The notes under the pieces were generated by a model. It was not told the origin of the DNA and did not search any database. It saw nothing but the letters and a program-made list of their open reading frames with translations. DNA of 64,000 nt from Streptosporangium sp. NBC_01495 (GTDB taxonomy: Bacteria; Actinomycetota; Actinomycetes; Streptosporangiales; Streptosporangiaceae): assembly GCF_036250735.1 (NCBI RefSeq), contig NZ_CP109430.1:7130001-7194000 (forward strand), given 5' to 3'. Positions 26,000 through 34,586 of the stretch are shown one piece after another (position 1 is the first letter of the stretch; the number at the start of each line of letters is the position of its first letter). Made by a program: the position numbers and the translations under genes.

Positions 26000-26185
26000 G
26001 CGACAGGGTTCACGGTGAGGCTCACGGCGGGGTTCCCGACGCGGTCCACGGCGGGACTCACGACGGGGTTCCCAACGGGGTTCCCGAAGCGATTCATGGT
26101 GAGGTCCACGACGGGGTTTCCGACGCGGTTCACGGTGAGATCCACAGCGGGACTCACGACAGGGTTTCCGAGGGGGGCCACGGTG
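26000..26185 (+). repeat. About 36-bp degenerate minisatellite upstream of the kinase gene
   Basis: Units of the form TTCACGGTGAGGTCCACGAC, each continuing with a TTTCCGACGCGG-like tail, recur about four times. Some carry extra 12-bp insertions. The total is open in the frame of the downstream kinase and would encode a periodic VHGEVHDGVSDA-like 12-residue repeat. All lengths are multiples of 3. Confidence 0.85.
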
Positions 26186-26193
26186 GAGCGGGC

Positions 26194-26781
26194 GTGGGCG
26201 GGGTGGCGCCGCTGTGGGTGGTGAGCGGGCCGCCGGGAGCGGGGAAGTCGACCGTGGCGGCGGCACTGCTGGCACTGCTCGACCCGGTTCCCGCGCTGCT
26301 CGACAAGGACACCCTCTACGGCGGCTTCGTCGCGGCCACCCTCCGCGCCCACGGCCGCGACGACGGGGAACGCGAGGGGCCCTGGTACGACGAGCACATC
26401 AAGCGGTACGAATACGAGGGGCTGACCGAGGTCACCCGGCAGGTCCGCTCCCACGGCTGCCCGGTGATGCTGGAGGGCCCCTTCACCACCCAGGTGCACG
26501 ACGCGGCGGTGTGGGAGCGCTGGGTCGGGCGGCTGGGCGGGCCACCCGTACATCTCCTCTGGGTCCGCTCGGACGGCCCGGCGCTGCGAGCCCGGCTGGA
26601 GGGCAGGGGGCTGGCGAGGGACGCGGGCAAGCTCGGCCGCTTCGAGGACTACCTGCGGGCCATCAGGGTGGACGAACCGCCCGTCGTGCCCCACGACGAG
26701 ATCGACAACCGCCCCGGCGCCCCCTCGCTCACGTCACAGCTGGAACGGCTCGTCACCTCCCGGGGCACCGCCCGCGCGTAG
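26194..26781 (+). CDS. P-loop kinase-like ATPase
   Basis: 195 aa from GTG 26194, chosen because GGTGGAGCGGGC lies directly upstream and the P-loop begins 11 residues in (VVSGPPGAGKST). The frame stays open back to GTG 25981 through the minisatellite, so an N-terminal extension of 71 residues is possible. Further features are LLDKDTLYGGF, which resembles a kinase acceptor-binding Asp, and an RARLEGRGLARDAGKL LID-like arginine-rich loop. It resembles AAA_33/zeta-toxin-like small-molecule kinases; the substrate is unknown. Confidence 0.78.
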   Translation: MGGVAPLWVVSGPPGAGKSTVAAALLALLDPVPALLDKDTLYGGFVAATLRAHGRDDGEREGPWYDEHIKRYEYEGLTEVTRQVRSHGCPVMLEGPFTTQVHDAAVWERWVGRLGGPPVHLLWVRSDGPALRARLEGRGLARDAGKLGRFEDYLRAIRVDEPPVVPHDEIDNRPGAPSLTSQLERLVTSRGTARA

Positions 26782-26829
26782 CCCCCGGCTCTCCTGCGCG
26801 CGTGGTCCCACGACGGCCGGGGAGCGGGA

Positions 26830-27609
26830 TCACGGGACCTGGAAGCGGTCGTCCCTGGCGTCGGTGATCGCCATGTGGCCGGGGAGGTGGCCGATGGCGA
26901 AGGACACCCCGCTCGCCATGACGGCCGCCTGCGGCGTCACCCCGCAGGCCCAGAAGACCGGGATCTCTCCCGCCCGCACCTCAACGGGGTCGCCGAAGTC
27001 GGGAACGCCCAGATCGGCGATCCCGATCTCGCCGGGGTCGCCGACGTGGACCGGCGCCCCGTGCACGGCCGGATACCTCGCGGTCACCCGTACGGCGGCC
27101 GGGACCAGGGAGGCCGGGACCGGGCGCATCGAGACGACCAGCGGGCCGCTCAGCGATCCCGCAGGACGGCAGGCGATCGAGGTGAGGTACATGGGCACGT
27201 TCGTCCCCGCCTCGATGTGCCGCACCGGGACCCCGGCCCTCAGCAGCGCGTCCTCGAAGGTGAAGCTGCAACCTAGCAGGAAGGCGACCAGGTCGTCCCG
27301 CCAGGCGTCGCGAACGTCGCCGACGTCGGCCACGGCCCTGCCGTCCTCGTAGACGCGGTAGGCGGGCAGGTCGGTGCGGAGGTCGCCGCCGAACAGGGCG
27401 GTGCTCACCGCGCCGGGGTCGCCGACGTCCAGGACGGGACAGGCGACGGGGTTGCGCTGGGCGAACAGGAGCAGGTCGTAGGCGAGCTCGCGGGGCACGG
27501 CGAGCAGGTTGGCCTGGGTCCAGCCCCGGCACCACCCGGCGGTGGGCGTCCGCAGCCCCTCCCTGAAGTGGCTCCGGGCCCGTTCGGGGGTGAGCGCCGC
27601 TACGTCCAT
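26830..27609 (-). CDS. Putative hydro-lyase, DUF1445/D-glutamate cyclase-like
   Basis: 259 aa, the usual size. Start ATG 27609. The family opens with the helical segment AARSHFR-like PERARSHFREGLRTPTAGWC and has NLLAVPRELAYDLLLFAQRNP, then FLLGCSFTFEDAL, NVPMYLTS, and C-terminal VFWACGVTPQAAVM and ITDARDDRF. The mammalian relative (DGLUCY) converts D-glutamate to 5-oxo-D-proline. Bacterial members are annotated as putative hydro-lyases. It is convergent with the kinase gene and divergent from the LysR gene. Confidence 0.88.
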   Translation of the reverse strand: MDVAALTPERARSHFREGLRTPTAGWCRGWTQANLLAVPRELAYDLLLFAQRNPVACPVLDVGDPGAVSTALFGGDLRTDLPAYRVYEDGRAVADVGDVRDAWRDDLVAFLLGCSFTFEDALLRAGVPVRHIEAGTNVPMYLTSIACRPAGSLSGPLVVSMRPVPASLVPAAVRVTARYPAVHGAPVHVGDPGEIGIADLGVPDFGDPVEVRAGEIPVFWACGVTPQAAVMASGVSFAIGHLPGHMAITDARDDRFQVP

Positions 27610-27934
27610 CGGCGGATCATAACCCCGGCCCCGGCACCGGCCCAGCGTTCCTCGCCCGCGCGGGGATACGGCTGCCGGATAACGGCGGCTCCGGCAGCCG
27701 AAACGCCGGCGAAACCCCAGTTCCGAGAATCTCGAATGTCGGACACCGCTGTCAGGGCTCGGCACGGGGAAGTGGGCGCTCTCTAGATGAGACGGCCGAG
27801 AAGGCACTAGCGGTCATCCATAAATGCCATATTTACAGGACCTAAATCATTTTTGGAACGATTCGACAAAATTGAGTCATATTTCATGACAAGTTTGCAT
27901 TGCGGGTATAACGTCCCGGCCTTACGTTCCCGGT
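27610..27934. other. Divergent promoter region, partly AT-rich
   Basis: 325 bases between the hydro-lyase and LysR genes, with no ORF supported. Bases 27820-27910 are AT-rich for this genome and hold the palindrome described separately, so the LysR promoter is probably here. Confidence 0.6.
27876..27890. promoter_or_regulatory. Candidate LysR-type binding site
   Basis: GTCAT-ATTTC-ATGAC is a perfect 5-5-5 inverted repeat 45 bases upstream of the LysR gene, in AT-rich sequence. It lies where LysR proteins usually bind to autoregulate. Only position and symmetry support it. Confidence 0.45.
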
Positions 27935-28894
27935 ATGGATCTCGAGCTCCGACACCTCAAGATCGTGCGCGCGGTGGCACAGGCCGGCAGCGTCACCAAG
28001 GCCGCCACCCACCTCGGCCTGGCCCAACCCGCGCTGACGGCGCAGCTCAAACGGATAGAGCGGGTTCTCGGGGGAGCTCTTTTCGAACGCGACCACAACG
28101 GTGCCAGGCCCACGCCCCTGGGGCAGCTGGTCCTGTCACGTGCGCTGGTGCTGCTGCCCGCGGCCCGCGAACTCCAGGAGGAGGCACTCCGATTCGCCAA
28201 CGCGAACGCAGACATCCCCAGCTACCGGCTGGGCGCCACCAACGGGCCGATACTCGGCGGTCTGATGGACCGTCTCGCCACAGCCTGGCCGTCCACCCCG
28301 GTGAGCACCCACACCTCCTGGTCCGCGAGGGAGCTCACCGCCATGGTGATGCTGGGCCGGATCGACTTCGCGTTCATCGGCGCCTGCGGGGAGAGCCCGC
28401 CGCCGGTGGAGGGTCCCGTGGTGTGGTCGACCGTGGGAACCGACCCGGTCTTCGTGCTGCTCAACGAGGACCATCCGCTGGTGGACAGGAAGGAGGTGGA
28501 GCTCGCGGAGCTGGCCGACGAGCAGTGGACGGTCACCCCCGGCGACAGTTGCTTCGGCGACTGCTTCGCCACGGCCTGCGCCCGCGCCGGCTTCACCCCC
28601 AAGACCATCTACGAGACCGACGTGGCCACCTGCATGCATCTGGCCAAGGTCGGCCGCGCCGCCGCGCTGTGCCAGGCGACCTTCCAGCCCGCCGAGGGAC
28701 TGAAGCTGGTACCGCTCGCGGGAGCTCCGCTGCGCTGGCGGCAGCTGCTCGGCTGGCATCCGGAGGCGTCCAGCGCCGCGGTCGCGACGTCGATCTTCGA
28801 GCACGCGAAGGCCGCGCATTCCGACGCGGTCGGACGGAGCAGACGGTACGCCGCGTGGCTGGCCGAGAATCCCGGACTGGGCACCTCTCCATAA
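27935..28894 (+). CDS. LysR-family transcriptional regulator
   Basis: 319 aa. N-terminal winged helix: LRHLKIVRAVAQAGSVTKAA then LGLAQPALTAQLKRIERVLG (residues 4-45). The effector domain (about 95-300) has DFAFIGACGESPP and a VTPGDSCFGDCF segment. It lies 86 bp upstream of the S1 protease gene on the same strand. LysR genes adjacent to streptogrisin-type protease genes suggest control of the protease (inference). Confidence 0.9.
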   Translation: MDLELRHLKIVRAVAQAGSVTKAATHLGLAQPALTAQLKRIERVLGGALFERDHNGARPTPLGQLVLSRALVLLPAARELQEEALRFANANADIPSYRLGATNGPILGGLMDRLATAWPSTPVSTHTSWSARELTAMVMLGRIDFAFIGACGESPPPVEGPVVWSTVGTDPVFVLLNEDHPLVDRKEVELAELADEQWTVTPGDSCFGDCFATACARAGFTPKTIYETDVATCMHLAKVGRAAALCQATFQPAEGLKLVPLAGAPLRWRQLLGWHPEASSAAVATSIFEHAKAAHSDAVGRSRRYAAWLAENPGLGTSP

Positions 28895-28980
28895 CGTGAC
28901 GGTATGGGACATTCGGTAGAGGCGCGCCTCATGTGCACACCGTTACGTTGACGGCACCCCCCACATGAGGAGAGAACCAC

Positions 28981-30486
28981 ATGCTCCGCAGAAGTGCCGT
29001 GACAGCGGGTTTCGCGCTCGCTGTCGCGATGGTGGCCACCCCCGCCACCGCCGCCCACCAGGGACCTGGCGAGACCGCCGCCGCCCCGTACACCCTCGCC
29101 GAGGCCCGGACACTGGTGGAGGCCACCGCCAAGCCGTCTCCGGGCCTGGTCGACGCCATCCGGCGCGACCTCGGCGGCACCGGTGAGCAGGCCGCGGCCC
29201 GACTGATCAACGAGGCCGCCGCCGCCAAGGTCGAGCCCGCCCTCCGCGGGCAGCTCGGCACCTCCTTCGCCGGATCCTGGGTGACGGGTGCCACCTCCAA
29301 CCTGGTGATCGCCACCAGCGACTCCACCAAGGTCGCCTCGCTCGCCAGGTCGGGCGCGGAGGTCAAACTCGTCAAGAACTCGCTGGCCACGCTCGACACG
29401 GCCAAGGAGCGGCTCGACCAGCTCGTGGCCTCCGCGCCGAAGTCGGTCCCGTCCTGGTACGTCGACGTGCGGAGCAACAGCGTCGTCGTGCTGGCCGGTG
29501 ACGTCGCCGAGGCACAGGCGTTCGTGGACGGCAGCGGCGTGGACAGGGCGCTGGTCCGTGTCGAGGCCTCTCAGGAGAAGCCCAAGCCGCTCTACGACGT
29601 GCGCGGCGGCGACGCCTTCTACATGGGCGGCCGCTGCTCGGTCGGCTTCTCGGTCACCCGCGGCAGCCAGGGCGGCTTCGCCACCGCCGGCCACTGCGGC
29701 ACGCCCGGCACCGCCACCCAGGGCTACAACCAGGTCGCCCAGGGCACCTTCCAGGGCTCGTCCTTCCCCGGCAACGACTACGCGTGGGTCGCGGTCAACT
29801 CCAACTGGACCCCGACCGGCGTGGTGAACGGCTACAGCGCGGGCATCCTCCCGGTGACCGGCTCCACCCAGCAGGTCGTGGGCAGCTCCATCTGCCGCTC
29901 CGGCTCCACCACCCAGTACCGCTGCGGCACCATCAGCCAGCACAACACGAGCGTCACCTACCCCGAGGGCACCATCACCGGCCTGACCCGCACCACCGTG
30001 TGCGCCGAGCCCGGCGACTCCGGCGGCTCCTACATCTCCGGCAGCCAGGCCCAGGGCGTCACCTCCGGCGGCTCCGGCAACTGCAGCGTCGGCGGCACCA
30101 CCTACCACCAGCCGATCAACGAGATCCTCTCGGTGTACGGGCTCACCCTGGTGACCAACGGGACCCCGCCGCCCACCGGCTGCAGCGGCTACCAGAGCTC
30201 CTACACCGGCTCGCTGACGTCCAACGCCAACGCCTACCAGCCCGGCACCTCCGGCTACAGCGCCGCCTCGGGCGTCCACCGCGTCTGCCTGGACGGCCCC
30301 AACGGCACCGACTACGACGCCTACCTGCAGAAGCTGAGCGGCTCCACCTGGACGAACGTGGCCAGCGGAACCTCCGCCAACCCGGATGAGGCCTTCACCT
30401 ACAACGGCACCGCGGGCACCTACCGCGTGCGGGTGCACGCCTACAGCGGCTCCGGCTCCTACACCCTCGGCCTGACCAGGCCGTAA
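28981..30486 (+). CDS. Secreted S1E (streptogrisin/alpha-lytic-type) protease with C-terminal domain
   Basis: 501 aa; GAGGAGAGAACCAC precedes ATG 28981. Signal peptide 1-25. The alpha-lytic-protease prodomain (about 30-200) folds the enzyme and is then removed. The mature chymotrypsin-like domain starts near DVRGGDAFYMGG. The triad is His near 238 (TAGHCG), Asp near 266 (GNDYAWV) and Ser near 347 (EPGDSGGSY), with cysteine pairs GRCSVG/GHCG and VCAEPG/GNCSVG. A C-terminal pre-peptidase (PPC)-type beta domain follows (about 400-501, FTYNGTAGTYRVRVHAYSGS), typical of some secreted proteases. A terminator hairpin follows. Confidence 0.94.
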   Translation: MLRRSAVTAGFALAVAMVATPATAAHQGPGETAAAPYTLAEARTLVEATAKPSPGLVDAIRRDLGGTGEQAAARLINEAAAAKVEPALRGQLGTSFAGSWVTGATSNLVIATSDSTKVASLARSGAEVKLVKNSLATLDTAKERLDQLVASAPKSVPSWYVDVRSNSVVVLAGDVAEAQAFVDGSGVDRALVRVEASQEKPKPLYDVRGGDAFYMGGRCSVGFSVTRGSQGGFATAGHCGTPGTATQGYNQVAQGTFQGSSFPGNDYAWVAVNSNWTPTGVVNGYSAGILPVTGSTQQVVGSSICRSGSTTQYRCGTISQHNTSVTYPEGTITGLTRTTVCAEPGDSGGSYISGSQAQGVTSGGSGNCSVGGTTYHQPINEILSVYGLTLVTNGTPPPTGCSGYQSSYTGSLTSNANAYQPGTSGYSAASGVHRVCLDGPNGTDYDAYLQKLSGSTWTNVASGTSANPDEAFTYNGTAGTYRVRVHAYSGSGSYTLGLTRP

Positions 30487-30492
30487 GGGTCT

Positions 30493-30522
30493 CCCGGCCG
30501 GACCCGACCGGGTCCGGCCGGG
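30493..30522 (+). terminator. 13-bp stem terminator after the protease gene
   Basis: CCCGGCCGGACCC at 30493-30505 pairs perfectly with 30510-30522 across the 4-base loop GACC, seven bases past the stop. No U-tract. Confidence 0.65.
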
Positions 30523-30711
30523 CACACGCCGGGCACCGGGACCGGGGCGGTCGCACCTCCCGAGCGGACCCCGGAAAGGTGCCCCGAGACCAGGCCGGTC
30601 CGCCGCCCCCGCGGACCGGCCACCCCCGCCGCCCTCCCCGCCACGAGCTTGTGCGAGCTCCTGGACGGGAGGGCGGCCTCGCCATGCCCGGACGTCGAGA
30701 ACAATGGGAGC

Positions 30712-32190
30712 ATGAGCGACCTTCTGACGCTGAGCGAGGGCGCGGTGCTGACGCACCTCGCCACCCGGGCCGAGCTGGCGAGCGGGGTGCTACCCGCCTC
30801 CGACGACCTGCGGCTGTGGGCGCGGCTGGCCGACGGTGAGGGGGTGCCCCTGGCGGGCGGCGGCCGGGTGCGGACCTCGCTCGAGTTCGGCGAGCCCGTC
30901 CTGACCGGGCCCGACGGCTGGCTCGCCGGGGTGGAGCCCGAGCAGGTGGTCGCGCTGCGCCTGCGCGACGGCGCCCTGGAGCTGTCGGTCACCGAGCTGG
31001 ACGACGTCCCCGCCGAGCGGGTGATGCGGGTCGTCCAGGAGTTCGGGGAGCAGGCGCTCGACGCGCTGCGCGCCTTCGCCGAGGGGCTGGAGCCCGGTCC
31101 CGGCGTGCCGGTCGACGTCGTGGTCCTGGAGCTGCTGATGAAGGCCCCCGAGACCTTCGCCGACCCGCTGCCGCCGCTGTCCCCGCTGCTGCGCAACGCC
31201 TCGCTGGAGCTGCGCGACGGCCGGGTGGGCATCGTGGGCGCCCCGTGGGACCCGGCGTCGGTCGCCGACCTCGCACCGCTGGACATCATCAGGCTCGCCC
31301 TGGTGCGCAGCGCGCTACGGACGTACGGCGAGGGCGCCGACCTCTCCAAGGCCGTCACCTACCTGTCGCGCTCTGAGGCGGTGCTCGCGAGGATCGCCGA
31401 CGAGGTGGAGCGCGAGCCGCTCGGCCCGGCGCTGGTCGAGGCCCTGCCCCGCACCGAACCGGCCGCGCTGCTGCTGATCGCGAGGTCGGCCGAGGGCGAG
31501 GGCCGCTCGTTCGAGGCGGCCGGGCTGATCTCCGAGGTGCTCTCCCTCTCCCCCGGTCTGGCACCGGCCGTGCGCGACGCGGCCGAGTACGCCGCGTGCC
31601 GCACCGACCCCGGCGCCCCGCTGCCCGAGCGGGCCGCGCACCTGTTCCGGCAGCTGCTCGCGTACGCCTACCGCCCGGCCCGCCACCGGCTGATCGAGGA
31701 TCTGATCGCGCTGAGCGTCCGGGTGGCCGAGCCCGCCCTGGCGGACCTGGCGCTGTTCGAGAACGACGTCGTCGGCGAGTTCCTGGACGCGCGGGCCGAG
31801 TGGCTGCGCGACGACGAGGTGGAGCTGCTGGAGTCCTGGCGGCGGACGCCGCTGCGGCTGTGGGAGGTCCTCGGCGTGTCCGGGGACGAGATCACCGTGG
31901 CCGCCGCCGGGGATGGAGCGGGGGGCGAGGACGGGGAGCGGGTGAGGCTGACCGACGAGCTGCTCTCCGGGCAGGCGCTGCCCGGCGACCTGATGCTGAC
32001 CAGGGTGCTGGGCGACGGGACGGGACCGCACGTGTTCGGTCACCCGTTCAAGGTCGATCCGGAGCGGAGGGAGGAGATGCTCGGCCTGCTCTCCGACCCC
32101 GTCGACCCCTACGCGGTGGCCGGCTTCTTCAGGCGCCCCCGGCGGGCACCCGGCGCGACCGGCGGCGCCGACGGGGACTCCGGCCGCTGA
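30712..32190 (+). CDS. Large conserved-looking hypothetical protein
   Basis: 492 aa from ATG 30712 (GGGAGC upstream); 21 upstream codons are open but lack a ribosome binding site. It has Leu/Arg/Glu-rich helices in the N-terminal two thirds and no signal or membrane segments. The C-terminal part (LWEVLGVSGDEITV, then RLTDELLSGQALPGDLMLTR and FGHPFKVDPERREEMLGLL) resembles a small beta domain found at the end of some SEC-C-type bacterial proteins, though no zinc motif is seen. Codon pattern is strongly coding. Function unknown. Confidence 0.7.
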   Translation: MSDLLTLSEGAVLTHLATRAELASGVLPASDDLRLWARLADGEGVPLAGGGRVRTSLEFGEPVLTGPDGWLAGVEPEQVVALRLRDGALELSVTELDDVPAERVMRVVQEFGEQALDALRAFAEGLEPGPGVPVDVVVLELLMKAPETFADPLPPLSPLLRNASLELRDGRVGIVGAPWDPASVADLAPLDIIRLALVRSALRTYGEGADLSKAVTYLSRSEAVLARIADEVEREPLGPALVEALPRTEPAALLLIARSAEGEGRSFEAAGLISEVLSLSPGLAPAVRDAAEYAACRTDPGAPLPERAAHLFRQLLAYAYRPARHRLIEDLIALSVRVAEPALADLALFENDVVGEFLDARAEWLRDDEVELLESWRRTPLRLWEVLGVSGDEITVAAAGDGAGGEDGERVRLTDELLSGQALPGDLMLTRVLGDGTGPHVFGHPFKVDPERREEMLGLLSDPVDPYAVAGFFRRPRRAPGATGGADGDSGR

Positions 32191-32364
32191 ACGGCCCCGG
32201 CCGGGACGGAGCCGGGATTCGTCGGAGGATTCACGGGTGGGCGAGGAGCGTGGCGCGGGCCGGGCGGCCGACGGCGAAAGCGGAGCCGGAGCCCCGTCGG
32301 AGGGGACGCCGACGGGCGAGGGGTCCGGCACGGGCCGGGCGGCCGATGGCGGAACCGGAGACCG

Positions 32365-33204
32365 TCAGAGCGTGCGCAGGAAGGCCAGGCCCGCGGTGGC
32401 GAGGGCGTCCTGGGTGTCGGCGAGGGGGCGCCAGATCGAGGCGGCCGTGGCGATCGTCCGGTTGTGCGCGGTGAACGACTCGATGCAGAGCGGGCCCCGG
32501 TAGTCCACGGCGCGCAGGGCGTCGGCGAGGGCGGGCCAGTCCAGGTGGTCGGCCCCCGGCGCGCCCCGGTCGTTCGCGCAGACCTGCACGTGCGCGACCA
32601 GGTCCCCGGCCCGCCGTACGGCCGCCGCCGGGTCCCGCTCCTCGATGTTCATGTGGTAGACGTCCAGCGCGAGGCCGACGCCCGGGACCCCGCCGACCGC
32701 CTCGACGGCCTGCTCGACGGTGTTGACCAGGCTGGTCTCGTAGCGGTTGAGCGGTTCGACGGCGACCGTCACCCCGCGTTCGGCCGCGTACTCGCCGACC
32801 GGGGCCAGGTTCTCCCTCAGCTCGGCGTAACAGGACTTGCGCTCCTCGTCCGACATCCGCCAGGTCCGCCCCACCGAGGCGTAGGCGGGTCCGCCGATCA
32901 CCGGGCTGCCCACCGTCACGGCGGCGTCCACGCACCGCCGCAGGTAGTCCTGGGTGTCGGCGACCGTCCCCGCGTCGGCGCCGACCAGTTCCCTGCCCGG
33001 CGGCATGACGAGGACCACCGAGGCCCTCAGCCCGAGGTTCCCCAGCAGCTCGGCCGCCCACTCGGGGTCCCAGTCACCGGGCCGCTCCACCGGCAGCTCG
33101 ATCACGTCGAACCCCCAGGCGGCCACCTTCGGCGCCAGCCGGGCGAGATCCTCGTCCGTCAGCGGCGAGACCCACACCCACGTGTTGACCCCGATGGGGA
33201 ACAT
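32365..33204 (-). CDS. Sugar phosphate isomerase/epimerase-like TIM-barrel protein
   Basis: 279 aa. ATG 33204 is preferred (GGAAGGGG seven bases upstream); TTG 33210 is the alternative. AP_endonuc_2 barrel: IGVNTWVWVSPLTDEDLARL, VAVEPLNRYETSLVNT with metal-binding Glu, LALDVYHMNIEERDP, HVQVCANDRGAPGADHLDW, and CIESFTAHN. This pattern fits the D-tagatose/D-psicose 3-epimerase group. It is the last gene of the sugar ABC operon and probably isomerises the imported sugar. Confidence 0.88.
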   Translation of the reverse strand: MFPIGVNTWVWVSPLTDEDLARLAPKVAAWGFDVIELPVERPGDWDPEWAAELLGNLGLRASVVLVMPPGRELVGADAGTVADTQDYLRRCVDAAVTVGSPVIGGPAYASVGRTWRMSDEERKSCYAELRENLAPVGEYAAERGVTVAVEPLNRYETSLVNTVEQAVEAVGGVPGVGLALDVYHMNIEERDPAAAVRRAGDLVAHVQVCANDRGAPGADHLDWPALADALRAVDYRGPLCIESFTAHNRTIATAASIWRPLADTQDALATAGLAFLRTL

Positions 33205-33300
33205 CGGCAAACCCCTTCCGTCCTGAGCGCGTTCTCGACGCGTCCCGAGCCCGTCGCGGACCCGTCTCGTGAGCCCGTCGTGGGCCCGTGAACGTACCGG

Positions 33301-33335
33301 GGGCTCCGGGCACCGCCCGGCGGTGCCCGGAGCCC
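33301..33335 (-). terminator. 16-bp perfect stem between binding-protein and isomerase genes
   Basis: 33301-33316 (GGGCTCCGGGCACCGC) pairs perfectly with 33320-33335 over a 3-base loop. It lies 13 bases after the stop of the binding-protein gene, inside the operon. It probably reduces transcription into the isomerase gene or stabilises the mRNA for the abundant binding protein. Confidence 0.65.
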
Positions 33336-33347
33336 GGTGGACCGGCC

Positions 33348-34556
33348 TTACTTACCGCCCCAGCCGGCGGGGAAGTCCGGCAGTTTCTCGCAGCCGCAGA
33401 GCGCGTAGTGCAGCGGCGGCATGTTGGGCCGCAGGTAGGTGTCCAGGGTCTCGGAAGTGATCTTGGGCTGGGGCAGCTTCCAGGTCTTGGGCACCTCCTC
33501 ACCCTTGAGGATCTTCAGGGCGGCGATGATCGGGGTGCGCCACTGGTAGGTGGGGTAGGTCGGCGCGATGGCCGTGAGGCCGCCGCTCTTCCACTTCTGC
33601 AGGAAGTCCTGCTGGTCCTCGCCGACGATCGCCGGTACCGGGACCCCGGCGTCCTCGAACGCCTCGACGGCCGCCACGGCGGTCGCGCCCGCGTCCATCC
33701 ACACTCCGTCGATCTTGCCGTGCCGCTGGATGTAGTCGCTCACGATGCTCTTGGTCTTGGCGGCGTCGCCGTCGGTGAACTCCACCCCGACCACGTCGAG
33801 CTCGCTCTTGTCGAAGGTGACCTTCGCCGCAGACCAGCGGGTCTCCAGCACGTCGACGCCCGGCAGGATCCGCAGCGCGAGGACCTTGCCCCCGGCGGGC
33901 ACCTTCTCCACCAGGAACTCGGCGCCGTCGGCGCCGAAGGCGTAGCCGCCGATGGGGTTGATGAACGTCACCGGGCAGTCGGTCTCCACGCCGCGGTCGA
34001 AGACGATCACCGGGACCTTGGGGCAGGCGCCCGTCACCGCGGGGGTCAGCGTCGCGGTGGTGTTGGGCGAGACGATCAGCGCGTCGCAGCCCTTGCCGAC
34101 CAGCTCGGCGATGTCGGAGATCTGCTTGTCGTCCTTGCCCTCCGCGTCGAGGGCGGTGAACTGCTTGATCTCCTTGTGCAGCGCCACCTCGGCCTGCATG
34201 GTCTTCCAGCCCACCTGGCGCCACGGGTTGTTCACCGCGGCGTTGGAGAAGCACAGGTTGTAGGGACCGTCCTTCTTGTACTTGGCCGTACTCACCATCT
34301 CGGGGGCGATGGCCTGCTCCCACGGCTTGTCCGCGGGCCCCTCCGCACTCTGGGTCCGCATGGCCAGCTGGGCGTCGTAGTCGGCCTGGACGAAGAACTT
34401 CGACTGCTCACCGGTGTTGGGGGACGCGGCGGCGGACGAGGCCGCCGCCGAGGTCTCCGGTGCGGCGCTGGAGGTCGCCGGTTTGTCACTGGCACATCCC
34501 GCGGCGAGCAACATCGCGGAGACACCCGCGACAAGCGCCGTGATCGACCTGTTCAA
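33348..34556 (-). CDS. Sugar ABC transporter substrate-binding lipoprotein
   Basis: 402 aa. Signal peptide with lipobox LAAGC near residue 20. A Ser/Ala-rich linker precedes a type I periplasmic-binding fold: YNLCFSNAAVNNPWRQVGWKTM (lobe 1), GCDALIVSPNTTATLTPAV, VPVIVFDRGVETDCPVTFI, and DGVWMDAGATAVAAVEAFED. It belongs to the ribose/galactose-type (peripla_BP_4) group. Position after two RbsC-like permeases and an RbsA-like ATPase supports carbohydrate uptake. Extra cysteines occur in the C-terminus (CGCEKLPD). Confidence 0.9.
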   Translation of the reverse strand: MNRSITALVAGVSAMLLAAGCASDKPATSSAAPETSAAASSAAASPNTGEQSKFFVQADYDAQLAMRTQSAEGPADKPWEQAIAPEMVSTAKYKKDGPYNLCFSNAAVNNPWRQVGWKTMQAEVALHKEIKQFTALDAEGKDDKQISDIAELVGKGCDALIVSPNTTATLTPAVTGACPKVPVIVFDRGVETDCPVTFINPIGGYAFGADGAEFLVEKVPAGGKVLALRILPGVDVLETRWSAAKVTFDKSELDVVGVEFTDGDAAKTKSIVSDYIQRHGKIDGVWMDAGATAVAAVEAFEDAGVPVPAIVGEDQQDFLQKWKSGGLTAIAPTYPTYQWRTPIIAALKILKGEEVPKTWKLPQPKITSETLDTYLRPNMPPLHYALCGCEKLPDFPAGWGGK

Positions 34557-34586
34557 TGAAGGTCTCCTTCTTTTCTAAGGGTGCGT

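Noticed and set aside
26000..26185. CRISPR-like array of about 36-bp repeats
   Set aside because: Repeats are contiguous and degenerate with no unique spacers, and no cas genes are nearby. It is a minisatellite.
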